From contig DASTNK010000149.1 of NCBI GenBank assembly GCA_035720945.1, positions 1 through 54,004 on the forward strand: 54,004 nt of DNA, read 5' to 3'. Position 1 is the first letter of the stretch. Each line of letters starts with the position of its first letter. The notes below the pieces were generated by a model that ran no database searches, was not told the origin of the DNA, and was given only the letters and a program-made list of their open reading frames with translations. Position numbers and translations under genes: made by a program. Below, one piece after another: positions 16,187-24,904 of this stretch. The stretch comes from SCQX01 sp035720945 (GTDB taxonomy: Bacteria; Pseudomonadota; Gammaproteobacteria; Burkholderiales; Burkholderiaceae_B).

Positions 16187-17482
16187 ATGACGACAGACTC
16201 CACCCTTCCCGGTTTTCGCACCCTTGATCCCGCCGAACGCCTGGCACGCCTGGCCGCCAAGGTCGGCCTGAGCGACGACGAGCGCGCCAGAGTCGGCGCC
16301 GGCCTGCCCCTGGAAACCGCCGACGGGATGATCGAGAACGTCATCGGCAAATTTGAATTGCCTTATGCCGTGGCCGGCTATTTCCAGGTCAATGGCCACG
16401 ATGTGCTGGTTCCCATGGCGGTCGAAGAGCCGTCGGTGGTGGCTGCGGCCTCATTCATGGCCAAGCTGGCCCGGGCATCAGGGGGGTTCCAGACGTCCAG
16501 CACCGGCCCGCTCATGCGGGCCCAGATCCAGATTCTGGATGTGACGGACCCACATGGCGCACGCCTGGCGATCCTGCGGCATCGCCAGGAAATCATCGAC
16601 ATGGCCAATAGCCGGGACCGCGTGCTGACGGAACTGGGCGGTGGTTGCCGCGACATCGAAGTCCACGTCTTCACCGATACGGCGAGAGGCGCGATGGTTG
16701 TCACGCATCTGATCGTGGACGTGCGCGACGCCATGGGTGCGAACACGGTCAACACCATGGCCGAATTCGTCGCCGGGCGGCTCGAACAGATCACCGCCGG
16801 ACGCGTCCGCCTGAGAATCCTGTCGAACCTCGCCGATCTTCGACTGGCCCGCGCCCATGTTCGGCTCCCGGCCACGGCGCTGGCCACCCGTGAGCACGCC
16901 GGGGGCGACGTCGTCAACGGGATCGTCGACGCCTACGAATTCGCGGCGGTGGATCCATACCGGGCGGCCACCCACAACAAGGGCATCATGAACGGCATCG
17001 ACCCCGTCATCGTGGCCACCGGCAATGACTGGCGCGCGATCGAAGCCGGGGCGCACGCCTACGCCTGCCGCGACGGGCGCTATACATCGCTCAGCACCTG
17101 GGAGATCGCGGCGAACGGCGACTTGGTCGGCACCCTGGAAATGCCAATGGCCGTCGGCCTGGTCGGCGGAGCCACGAAAACACACCCTCTGGCAAGGCTT
17201 TCGCTGAAGATCATGGGGGTGAAGACCGCCCAGGAACTGGCCGAGGTGGCCGTGGCCGTCGGCCTGGCACAGAACCTGGGCGCGTTGCGGGCGCTGGCCA
17301 CCGAGGGCATACAGCGCGGACACATGGCCCTGCACGCCCGCAACATCGCGCTCGGCGTGGGAGCCCGGGGCGAGGAAATCGACTGGCTGGCCCGCGAGAT
17401 GGCGGCCGCCCGGGACGTGCGGGCGGATCTGGCCCGCTCGCTTCTCGAGGGTCATCGCAAAGAGCTGGGCGCGACCCCTTGA
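16187..17482 (+). CDS. mvaA: class II (degradative) hydroxymethylglutaryl-CoA reductase
   Basis: Class II HMG-CoA reductases, known best from Pseudomonas mevalonii, use NAD to oxidise mevalonate to HMG-CoA for growth on mevalonate. The 431-residue protein matches that enzyme closely throughout. It has ENVIGKFELPYAVAGYF, then VEEPSVVAAASFMAKLAR (catalytic Glu at about 81), DVRDAMGANTVNTMAE, ATHNKGIMNGID (Lys about 265), ATGNDWRAIEAGAHAYA (Asp about 281) and GIQRGHMALHARNIA (His about 379). All four catalytic residues are present. No mevalonate kinase or other isoprenoid gene is nearby, and the organism group makes isoprenoids by the MEP route, so a catabolic role is likely. No HMG-CoA lyase is in the window. 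Confidence 0.95.
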   Translation: MTTDSTLPGFRTLDPAERLARLAAKVGLSDDERARVGAGLPLETADGMIENVIGKFELPYAVAGYFQVNGHDVLVPMAVEEPSVVAAASFMAKLARASGGFQTSSTGPLMRAQIQILDVTDPHGARLAILRHRQEIIDMANSRDRVLTELGGGCRDIEVHVFTDTARGAMVVTHLIVDVRDAMGANTVNTMAEFVAGRLEQITAGRVRLRILSNLADLRLARAHVRLPATALATREHAGGDVVNGIVDAYEFAAVDPYRAATHNKGIMNGIDPVIVATGNDWRAIEAGAHAYACRDGRYTSLSTWEIAANGDLVGTLEMPMAVGLVGGATKTHPLARLSLKIMGVKTAQELAEVAVAVGLAQNLGALRALATEGIQRGHMALHARNIALGVGARGEEIDWLAREMAAARDVRADLARSLLEGHRKELGATP

Positions 17483-17563
17483 GCCGCCGCGTGACGGCAC
17501 ACCCAATCAACGTTGCACAATGACGGCCGACGAAGGCCCGCACACACTAACCGGAGACACCAC

Positions 17564-18784
17564 ATGAAACGACCACTCACCCGACTCGCCATCGCCCTGC
17601 TTGCCGCGACAACAATCGCCGGCACCGCGGCCGCCGCCACCAAGGACGACGGCGTGATCCGCATCGGCTTCATCACCGACATGTCGGGTCCCTATGCCGA
17701 CACGGATGGCCCGGGCGGCCTGGAGGCCATCAAGATGGCCGTGGCCGATGCCGGTGGCAGCGTGCTGGGCAAGAAGATCGAGGTATTGTCGGCGGATCAC
17801 CAGAACAAGGCCGACATCGCCGCCTCGACCGCGCGCCAGTGGATAGACCAGGATCACATCAAGCTGCTGATCGGCGGCGTGAATTCAGCCACCGCCCTGG
17901 CGATGAACAACATCGTGGCCGAGAAGAAGGTGCCATACATCAACGTCGCCGCCGCCACGGCCCGACTCACCAACGAGAACTGCACCCCCTACACGATCAG
18001 CTATGAATACGACACCATCGCGCTGGCCCGGGGCACCGGCTCGGCGGTGGTCAAGCAAGGTGGAAAATCCTGGTTTTTCCTGGTCGCGGACTATGCCTTC
18101 GGCCATTCGCTGTTCCACGACACCTCGGAAGTGGTCAAGAAGTACGGCGGCAAGGTAATGGGGTCGGTCAAGCATCCGCCCAACTCCTCCGACATGTCGT
18201 CGTACATTCTTCAGGCCATGTCCTCCGGCGCGCAGGTGCTGGGCCTGGCGAACGCGGGGGCCGACACCATCAATTCGATCAAAGCGGCGCACAGCTTCGG
18301 AGTCACGAAGAAGATGAAGCTCGTGGGGCTGTTGATGACCATCAACGACATTCATGGCCTCGGCCTGGAAACGGCCAAGAACCTGCTCATGACGGATAGC
18401 TGGTACTGGAACATGAACGACGCCTCGCGCGCCTTCGCCAAGCGCTTCTACGCGAAGATGCACAAGATGCCCAGCACCCACCAGGCGGCTGACTATTCGG
18501 CGGCGTCCACCTACCTGAAAGCTGTCGCCGCCGCGCACACCACGGATGCCGACAAGGTCATGGCCCAGCTCAAGAGCATGAAGATCAACGATTTCTACAG
18601 TCATGGATACATCCGCAAGGACGGTCGATACATCCACAACATGTACCTGTTCCAGGTCAAGACGCCGGCCGAATCGAAAGGCCCGTGGGATTACCTGAAG
18701 AAGGTGGCCACCATTCCCGGAGACGAGGCCTTCAACAGCCTGGCCGAGTCCACCTGCCCATTGATCAAGAAGCAATCGAGCTGA
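17564..18784 (+). CDS. Leu/Ile/Val-family ABC transporter substrate-binding protein (orphan)
   Basis: A periplasmic type-I binding protein of 406 residues. The signal peptide is MKRPLTRLAIALLAATT... cut near AAA, followed by VIRIGFITDMSGPYADTDGPGGLEAIKMAV, the opening of the LivJ/Peripla_BP_6 family. The start at 17564 is set by CCGGAG 8 bases upstream and by the signal peptide. It lies 81 bases after mvaA on the same strand and before a terminator, so it is probably co-transcribed with mvaA. No permease or ATPase genes accompany it, so it must use a transporter encoded elsewhere or act as a sensor. The ligand is unknown; mevalonate or a related short branched acid is suggested by context only. 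Confidence 0.93.
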   Translation: MKRPLTRLAIALLAATTIAGTAAAATKDDGVIRIGFITDMSGPYADTDGPGGLEAIKMAVADAGGSVLGKKIEVLSADHQNKADIAASTARQWIDQDHIKLLIGGVNSATALAMNNIVAEKKVPYINVAAATARLTNENCTPYTISYEYDTIALARGTGSAVVKQGGKSWFFLVADYAFGHSLFHDTSEVVKKYGGKVMGSVKHPPNSSDMSSYILQAMSSGAQVLGLANAGADTINSIKAAHSFGVTKKMKLVGLLMTINDIHGLGLETAKNLLMTDSWYWNMNDASRAFAKRFYAKMHKMPSTHQAADYSAASTYLKAVAAAHTTDADKVMAQLKSMKINDFYSHGYIRKDGRYIHNMYLFQVKTPAESKGPWDYLKKVATIPGDEAFNSLAESTCPLIKKQSS

Positions 18785-18897
18785 TCAAATTGCACGATGG
18801 GAACCCGCGGTCGACGATGCGCCCGCACAGGCTCCTGGACGAAAAGCACAAGCCGTCGGGCGGAAAACGCCGAACGCGAACCTAGTCTAAAATCGAC

Positions 18898-18921
18898 AAG
18901 CCCACATACCGTGGGCTTTTT
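18898..18921 (+). terminator. rho-independent terminator after the binding-protein gene
   Basis: AAGCCCAC-ATACC-GTGGGCTT followed by TTT: an 8-bp stem, 5-base loop and T tail. It stands 114 bases after the binding-protein stop and 25 bases before the thrB ATG. A TAAAAT box just upstream (18888-18893) could also make it part of a thrB leader. Confidence 0.7.
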
Positions 18922-18945
18922 CCATCTCTCTCCCGCGTAGCGCCC

Positions 18946-19911
18946 ATGGCTGTATTCACCCCCGTCAGCGAACACGATGCCCGCGAACTCCTGCACCAGT
19001 ACTCGCTGGGCAGTCTCGTTTCGCTGCGTGGCATCACCGCCGGCATCGAGAACACGAACTTCTTCCTGACGACGGATCGCGGCGAATACGTGCTGACGCT
19101 CTTCGAAGTGCTGCGGCACGACCAGCTGCCGTTCTACATCGAACTAATGCATCACCTGGCCCAGCGCGGCATTCCCGTGCCGGAACCCCAGACTTGCACC
19201 GACGGCACGCGCCTCACCAGCCTGCACGGCAAACCCTGCGCCATCGTCACCCGTCTCACGGGTGGCTACGAACCCGCTCCCGGCCCATCGCATTGTGCGC
19301 TGGCCGGTGAAACACTGGCGCGCGCGCATCTCGCCGGCCGCGACTTCCCCATTCGGCAGCCGAATCTGCGCGGATTGGGTTGGTGGCTGGCGACGGTTCC
19401 CTCGATTTTGCCGTACCTGAGCCCGACCCAGGCCGACCTCATTCAGCACACACTGGACGAACAGGCGCGATTCGCCCAAACCGACATTTATCACGCGCTA
19501 CCGGCCGGCCCATCACACTGTGATCTGTTCCGCGACAACGTCCTGTTCGGCGGAACGTTCGACGTGCCTCAGATTGGCGGCTTCATCGACTTTTATTTCG
19601 CGGGATGGGAGAAGTGGCTGTTCGACGTCGCGGTCAGTGTCAACGACTGGTGCATCGAACAGAACACCGGCGTGTTCCAGAACGATCGGCTGCGCGCGTG
19701 GCTTGCCGCCTATGCGGCCACGCGCCCGTTCACGCCCGAGGAAAAAGAAGCCTGGCCAGTGATGCTGCGGGGGGCGGCGCTGCGTTTCTGGATCTCGCGC
19801 CTGTACGACTATTATCTGCCGCGCCAGGCGCAGACGCTCAAACCCCACGACCCTCGTCATTTTGAACGCATTCTGTCAGAGCGGCACAAACCGACAGCGG
19901 TGGTTCCCTGA
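18946..19911 (+). CDS. thrB: homoserine kinase (choline-kinase-fold type)
   Basis: ThrB phosphorylates homoserine on the way to threonine. The 321-residue protein is the APH/choline-kinase-fold form used by Pseudomonas and Burkholderiales rather than the GHMP form of E. coli. It has GITAGIENTNFFLTTDRGEYVLTLFE (nucleotide loop and Lys-bearing strand region), LPAGPSHCDLFRDNVLF (catalytic loop with Asp and Asn) and GGFIDFYFAGWEKWLFDVAVSVNDW (metal-binding Asp). Length is normal. It stands alone between a terminator and a membrane-protein gene. Confidence 0.95.
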   Translation: MAVFTPVSEHDARELLHQYSLGSLVSLRGITAGIENTNFFLTTDRGEYVLTLFEVLRHDQLPFYIELMHHLAQRGIPVPEPQTCTDGTRLTSLHGKPCAIVTRLTGGYEPAPGPSHCALAGETLARAHLAGRDFPIRQPNLRGLGWWLATVPSILPYLSPTQADLIQHTLDEQARFAQTDIYHALPAGPSHCDLFRDNVLFGGTFDVPQIGGFIDFYFAGWEKWLFDVAVSVNDWCIEQNTGVFQNDRLRAWLAAYAATRPFTPEEKEAWPVMLRGAALRFWISRLYDYYLPRQAQTLKPHDPRHFERILSERHKPTAVVP

Positions 19912-20160
19912 GACAGCGCCGTATCTGTTTCCCTGATTCATGAGTATCCTTGATCCATCGCGGGCCTGGCCACCCCATGAAACCAACCATTATTCCGCAC
20001 GACTTCACCACCGGCCACCTGTTGCGTAAAATCACGACAGGACACGGAACCAGTATGGTGATTGCCGCTATACTCGGTTGCCACCAGACAAACACCGCGG
20101 CTCGCTCACCATTCAGTCGGGCCACGGACGCATCATCCAGATTGGGGAATCTCCACAACC

Positions 20161-20931
20161 ATGCAAGCAGCTACCCTGCCCCTGAAATCCGGCTGGCAAT
20201 GGACCTACGATGGGTTTGGGCTATTTCGCCAGCAACCGCTGGCCATGTTTTTCTGGAGCCTGGCGGTGGGGCTGCTGATCACCATCAGCTACCTCATCCC
20301 GCTGCTCGGGCAAGTGGCGCTGATCGTCCTTACCCCGCTGCTCACGTTTCTCACTCTCTGCGCGTGCCGCAACATCGCCACCGGCAAACCCATGCTGCCC
20401 AACATGTGGCTGGCACCGCTCAAAGACACCGAAGCCAGCAAGCGCCTGTTGATGCTCGGGTTGGCCTACATGGCCTGCTGCCTGGCCAGCGGGTTCGCCG
20501 CCACGCTGCCGTTCTCGAGCAGCCTGATGCAGGCCATCAATCCCGACGGCACCATCAACGAAATACTGCTGGCCACCGCGCTGCGCGGCCCGCTGATCGT
20601 GTTCGGCCTGCTGTACGTGTTGATCTCGGCCCTGTTCTGGCACGCGCCCGCGCTTATAGGCTGGCACCGCGTCAAGTTCGCCCAGGCCCTGTTCTTTTCC
20701 ATCGTGGCCTGCTGGCGCAACAAATGGCCATTCCTGCTGTATGGCGTTAGTTGGGCGGTCGTGTTCTTCGCGCTGCAGGCTGTGGGCCAGTTCATGGTGG
20801 ATTCGGGCATGACGCCAGACACGGCGCAACTGGTGCTGACCCCGGTCAACATCGTGGTCGCCGCCGTGCTGTATTGCAGCTTCTACCCGGTGTATGAGAG
20901 CGTGTTCGGGGCGAATTATCCCGTGCGGTGA
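20161..20931 (+). CDS. BPSS1780-family membrane protein
   Basis: A 256-residue protein with six likely transmembrane helices. It opens MQAATLPLKSGWQWTYDGFGLFRQQPLAMFFWSLAVG and continues TPLLTFLTLCACRNIATGKPMLPN, the pattern of the BPSS1780 family common in Burkholderiales; its function is unknown. I prefer the ATG at 20161 to the in-frame start at 20062 because the added residues are non-hydrophobic and unlike the family. A TATACT box near 20071 is a possible -10. Its 3' end overlaps the convergent DUF192 gene by 16 bases. Confidence 0.88.
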   Translation: MQAATLPLKSGWQWTYDGFGLFRQQPLAMFFWSLAVGLLITISYLIPLLGQVALIVLTPLLTFLTLCACRNIATGKPMLPNMWLAPLKDTEASKRLLMLGLAYMACCLASGFAATLPFSSSLMQAINPDGTINEILLATALRGPLIVFGLLYVLISALFWHAPALIGWHRVKFAQALFFSIVACWRNKWPFLLYGVSWAVVFFALQAVGQFMVDSGMTPDTAQLVLTPVNIVVAAVLYCSFYPVYESVFGANYPVR

Positions 20932-21335
20932 TTGATGTCGGGTCGGGCGCCCCACAAGGAAGTCAATGTGTGCAACGCCGTGGCAACCAGCTTCTCGTGG
21001 TGTGGAACCGCCGCACAATAGCCCGCCGGCAGCTCGACCACCGATCGCGCCTTGGCACACCAGGCAATTCTATTCGGCCGCATGTGTCGAACCTTCCGCA
21101 CGATGCGGTGCCCACGGTCCAGAAACAGCACATCGATGGCATAACCCATGCCGAACGTATGGATTGCGCCACAAGGCGCGATCCAAAGGCCGCATCCCCA
21201 CGCCAGTCCTTGAAAAGCGTGCAGGCCGCGCAATCTGGATACGAACCCGACGGCCGGGAAGAGGAACAGTTCATCCATGGGAGCGGTCGGCACTCCCGGA
21301 ATGCGTTTTGCCACATGGCGCATGCCGGTATCCAT
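20916..21335 (-). CDS. DUF192 family protein at the end of the Tad operon
   Basis: This 139-residue protein contains the DUF192 core: GLWIAPCGAIHTFGMGYAIDVLFLD (the conserved C...HTFGM..IDV..LD pattern) and ARSVVELPAGYC. DUF192 proteins are small beta-barrel proteins of unknown role, often exported. A GTG (21338) and two ATGs (21335, 21323) are possible starts. None has a strong ribosome site, which fits translational coupling to tadC, whose stop is only 4 bases upstream. It is the last gene of the pilus operon and overlaps the convergent BPSS1780-family gene by 16 bases. A link to pilus function is suggested only by position. Confidence 0.85.
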   Translation of the reverse strand: MDTGMRHVAKRIPGVPTAPMDELFLFPAVGFVSRLRGLHAFQGLAWGCGLWIAPCGAIHTFGMGYAIDVLFLDRGHRIVRKVRHMRPNRIAWCAKARSVVELPAGYCAAVPHHEKLVATALHTLTSLWGARPDINHRTG

Positions 21336-21339
21336 CACG

Positions 21340-22218
21340 TCAAGACAGCGCGCCCGACAATTTGAGCGCGATGGGAAAGCCGATGACCAGGAACGTGCAG
21401 GGGAAGATGCACACCACCAGGGGGAACAGCATCTTCACCGGCGCTTCAAGCGCCAGCTTTTCGGCGCGCTGAAACCGCTCAACCCGACGCTGCTCGGACT
21501 GTGCGCGCAGCAGAGGTCCGAGACTCATGCCCAGGCGGTCCGCCTGGGTGATGGCCGTCACCCACTGGCGCAACGCGGGAAGGTCGGTGCGGCGGGCCAT
21601 GTCATCCAAAGCCTCCAGACGTGGCATCCCCGCCCGCATGTCGGCAAGAGCGTAGCGCAACTCCTGGCGCAGCGGATTGTCGGGGATATTCTTCGCAGCC
21701 AGTTCGAGCGCGCCATGTAGATTCAAGCCCGCTTCGACGCAAAGCGTCGTCATATCGACCAAGAAGGGAAATTCACGCAACATTTCCCGCCGCCGGCGAT
21801 CCATGCGTTCACGCAACGCGAGCCGTGGCCACAAACCGCACATCAAGCCAAGCAGAGCGGATGGATACACCGCAGCCATAGGGTTGGTGATGGGGCCACA
21901 GAAAAATAGCGTCCCCCACCCGGCAAGAGAACCCGTCAAGGCGGCAAGGCACTGCGCCGCGACGATACGTTCGGGAGGCCACACCACTGGATCCAGCCCG
22001 GCCAGACGGACCGCTCGCTCAAGCGTCTGACGCAGGCGCCACGGCAAAAACGCCTTGCACACCAACGACAAGGCGAGAATCCATGGCCAGGCCATTCTGG
22101 GCAGCCAATACCGCGGACCGTGGCCTGGCCTCGAACCTGTCACAGCCGGCCCGAGACAAAACCTCAGCAACAGGCTGACGGAAACGCCCATGGCCAGGCA
22201 ACTCATCCAGAAATACAT
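21340..22218 (-). CDS. tadC: Tad pilus inner-membrane platform protein TadC
   Basis: TadC pairs with TadB as the type II secretion F-type inner-membrane platform on which Tad/Flp pili assemble. The 292-residue product starts at the ATG at 22218, preceded by GGAGGGTGT. It has helices near the N-terminus and at the C-terminus, flanking a cytoplasmic four-helix domain (REFPFLVDMTTLCVEAGLNLHGALELA, then LRQELRYALADMRAGMPRLEAL) typical of T2SF. The longer upstream reading overlaps tadB and was rejected. Confidence 0.93.
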   Translation of the reverse strand: MYFWMSCLAMGVSVSLLLRFCLGPAVTGSRPGHGPRYWLPRMAWPWILALSLVCKAFLPWRLRQTLERAVRLAGLDPVVWPPERIVAAQCLAALTGSLAGWGTLFFCGPITNPMAAVYPSALLGLMCGLWPRLALRERMDRRRREMLREFPFLVDMTTLCVEAGLNLHGALELAAKNIPDNPLRQELRYALADMRAGMPRLEALDDMARRTDLPALRQWVTAITQADRLGMSLGPLLRAQSEQRRVERFQRAEKLALEAPVKMLFPLVVCIFPCTFLVIGFPIALKLSGALS

Positions 22219-22271
22219 ACACCCTCCGCATGCGGCTAGCCCTGCACATGAAATGGAAATAGAGCAACCAT

Positions 22272-23117
22272 CTATACGTCGATATCGACAATGCGCCGGA
22301 TGAGCAACACACCCGCCACCTCCAGCACAGCCACCGCGCCCAGAACCAACCAGCCCGGGGTCGTATGCCACAACGCGGACGCCGCTTCGGGATCCAGCTC
22401 GTTAAGGATCAAAACCATGCCGGGCGGCAACAAGGCCATGATCCAGGCCTGCATGCGCCCCTGGGATGTCAGGGCGCGGATGCGTCCCAGCAATTGCAGG
22501 CGCGCCCGCACTGTCGCGGCAATGCGTTCGAGCGTTTCAGCCAGATTGCCACCGCTTTGCATGGCGATCTTGAGAGAAGAAACCACCAGGCCTATGCCTT
22601 CTGTGGTGATGCGCCGATACAGCCCCGACAAGGCATCATCGAGCGCAACCCCCATGCGCTGCTCGCGCAGCATCAGCCCGAACTCTTGGGACAGCGGTTC
22701 GGGAGCCTGAGGAACGATTTGTCTCAACGCGGACTGCATTCCCTGCCCCGCCCGCAGCGCGCCGGCCAGCGCGAGCAGGAAATCAGGAAGCTGCTGATCC
22801 AGGCGCTCCAGACGCCGGCGACGCAGACGCTTGAGCACACACCATGGCATGACCAACGAGAACGCGCCCACAAGTACAGCGAACGCGGGCGATCCCGTCA
22901 CGACATAGGAACTCAACGTCAATCCGCCGCAAACCATGAGATTCAGCACCCAGAGCTGAGATGGATCGAGAAACAGGAAGAATTCGCCAAGGCTCGTTTT
23001 CGCCCGGGAATGAAAGAACTCCTGATAGCGTGCGTAGAATCGGAGCAGGCAACGCAGCGCGAACCAGAAGGTCAGCGCGGCCACCAGCGCGGCGCAGGCA
23101 ACGGCGATATGGCTCAT
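22272..23117 (-). CDS. tadB: Tad pilus inner-membrane platform protein TadB
   Basis: TadB is the partner platform protein of TadC. It has 281 residues, with N-terminal helices (SHIAVACAALVAALTFWFAL) and the T2SF domain QQLPDFLLALAGALRAGQGMQSALRQI with VVSSLKIAMQSGGNLAETLERIA. C-terminal helices end RRIVDIDV. The ATG at 23117 overlaps the tadA stop in an ATGA quartet, fixing the start. There is a 53-base gap to tadC. Confidence 0.94.
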   Translation of the reverse strand: MSHIAVACAALVAALTFWFALRCLLRFYARYQEFFHSRAKTSLGEFFLFLDPSQLWVLNLMVCGGLTLSSYVVTGSPAFAVLVGAFSLVMPWCVLKRLRRRRLERLDQQLPDFLLALAGALRAGQGMQSALRQIVPQAPEPLSQEFGLMLREQRMGVALDDALSGLYRRITTEGIGLVVSSLKIAMQSGGNLAETLERIAATVRARLQLLGRIRALTSQGRMQAWIMALLPPGMVLILNELDPEAASALWHTTPGWLVLGAVAVLEVAGVLLIRRIVDIDV

Positions 23118-24901
23118 GGCGTATGAACCTGAACCACCGGCACATCCTTGCAACGGGCTGGATGGCGTTGACGAAAGACCTCCAAGTCAAGCTCACAGGG
23201 GAGCTCGACGTGGCCCGAGAAAAAATCCGGAAGCATCCCGCAGCCCGCGAAAACCCGCGGCTCGCCAGGTTCAAGCCGAAACAGCTCCTGCAACTGTATG
23301 CGGCCGCTTTCTATTCCGGTCACCTCCACGATGGAGGTGATGGCCCGATGCCCGTCAGGGAAACGGGCTTGCTGAACGATCAGGTCGATGCTCGCGGCCA
23401 CATGCTCACGCACAGCCGCCAAGGGCAGGTCCATGCCGGCCATCAGGATCATGGTTTCCAGCCTCGAGAGCGCATCACGCGGGCTGTTGGCGTGCAGAGT
23501 GGTCAACGACCCTTCGTGACCGGTGTTCATGGCGGCCAGCATATCGAAGGCCTCGGCGCCACGGCACTCACCGATCACGATGCGGTCCGGCCGCATGCGC
23601 AGCGCATTGCGCACCAGATCACGGATCTCGATGCGGCCGCTTCCCTCGAGATTGGCGGGGCGGGATTCCATTGAAACCAGATGGGCGTGATTCAATCGAA
23701 GCTCGGCCGCATCCTCGATGGTGACGATCCGCTCGCCGACGGGAATGGCGTTGGACAAGACATTGAGCAAGGTCGTTTTCCCTGAGCCCGTTCCCCCCGA
23801 CACCAGGATATTCTTCCGGCGGGCGACGCAAACCTCGAGAAACCGCTGCATGGACACGTCAAGCGAACCCAGCGCCACCAGATCCGCCATCCGAGGGCGG
23901 TGTTGTGGGAACTTGCGTATCGTGAGACTGGCGCCACGCAGCGCAACAGGAGGAATCACCGCATTCACCCGGGAGCCATCGCGCAGGCGAGCATCGACCA
24001 TCGGCGAGCTTTCATCTATCCTGCGCCCCAACGGCGAAACAATGCGCTCTATGACGCCGAGCACGGCTTGTTCGCTGCTGAACCCCGAGTCGTGACGCAC
24101 CAGTGCGCCAGCCCGCTCGACAAAGATCTCATCATGGCGATTGACCATGATCTCGCTGATGCCGGGATCGGCCAGCAACGGCTCCAACGGACCCAAACCC
24201 ACCGCTTCGTCCAGCACCTCGCTCAACAGCTCCGTCTGATCCATGGACTTTGGAAGTTCCGTGTCGGAAGCCAGAATGGCCGCCAGCGCTTCACGAGCCT
24301 GTTCGCGCAAAGCCTCATCGCTGAGCGCCGCGATATCACGCCGCCGAAGATCAAGCGCCTCGAGCAACGCACCGTGCAGACGCCGCCGATGACGCAACCT
24401 GTCGCGCAAACCCACCTCGACCGGGCGGGAAGAGACTTCCGGTTCCGTCACCGCGTCAACGTTCGGAACGGCCGAAGCGTTGTCTCCGGCATAACGGCTC
24501 GTGGGCGCTTGATCAGATTGGCGCCCGGATTGAGCGGCACCGGGCATCCGCACGGCGCTTCGACCATCAGTGTCCTGGCCTCCCCCGCCAGAAGGCGACA
24601 CAACACACGAATTCGGAACGCGTGTGACTCGGATAAGGCAAGGGCCGACCAGGATCTCATCTCCCTCGCACAAGGGGCCGTACTGTGTGATCCGCCGGCC
24701 GTTGATCTGGGTGCCGCACAGGGATCCAAAATCCTCCACCATGACACCTGGACCCGACTCATAGAAGCGGGCATGGCGTCGGGCAACCCGCCACGCACGC
24801 AGGCACACCCCACAATGCGTTGCGCGGCCCACATCGAACGGCAGCGGAATATCACGGGTCTCGATGACACCATCCTCATAACTCAGCACTAGACCAAGCA
24901 A
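23114..24901 (-). CDS. tadA: FHA-domain-fused Tad pilus ATPase (CpaF/TadA)
   Basis: This is the secretion ATPase that powers Tad/Flp pilus assembly. It has 595 residues. An N-terminal FHA domain (about residues 20-90) has GR at 25-26, VARRHARF, DFGSLCGTQINGRRI and LCEGDEILVG. A polar linker (about 100-165) leads to a CpaF core with Walker A SGGTGSGKTT (Lys about 375), the IVIGECRGAEAFDML Walker B region and the His-box TGHEGSLTTLHANS. The start is a TTG at 24901 with AAGGAG 7 bases upstream. CpaF proteins usually lack FHA; here the fusion would let the motor read phosphothreonine signals. Confidence 0.95.
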   Translation of the reverse strand: MLGLVLSYEDGVIETRDIPLPFDVGRATHCGVCLRAWRVARRHARFYESGPGVMVEDFGSLCGTQINGRRITQYGPLCEGDEILVGPCLIRVTRVPNSCVVSPSGGGGQDTDGRSAVRMPGAAQSGRQSDQAPTSRYAGDNASAVPNVDAVTEPEVSSRPVEVGLRDRLRHRRRLHGALLEALDLRRRDIAALSDEALREQAREALAAILASDTELPKSMDQTELLSEVLDEAVGLGPLEPLLADPGISEIMVNRHDEIFVERAGALVRHDSGFSSEQAVLGVIERIVSPLGRRIDESSPMVDARLRDGSRVNAVIPPVALRGASLTIRKFPQHRPRMADLVALGSLDVSMQRFLEVCVARRKNILVSGGTGSGKTTLLNVLSNAIPVGERIVTIEDAAELRLNHAHLVSMESRPANLEGSGRIEIRDLVRNALRMRPDRIVIGECRGAEAFDMLAAMNTGHEGSLTTLHANSPRDALSRLETMILMAGMDLPLAAVREHVAASIDLIVQQARFPDGHRAITSIVEVTGIESGRIQLQELFRLEPGEPRVFAGCGMLPDFFSGHVELPCELDLEVFRQRHPARCKDVPVVQVHTP

Positions 24902-24904
24902 GAT

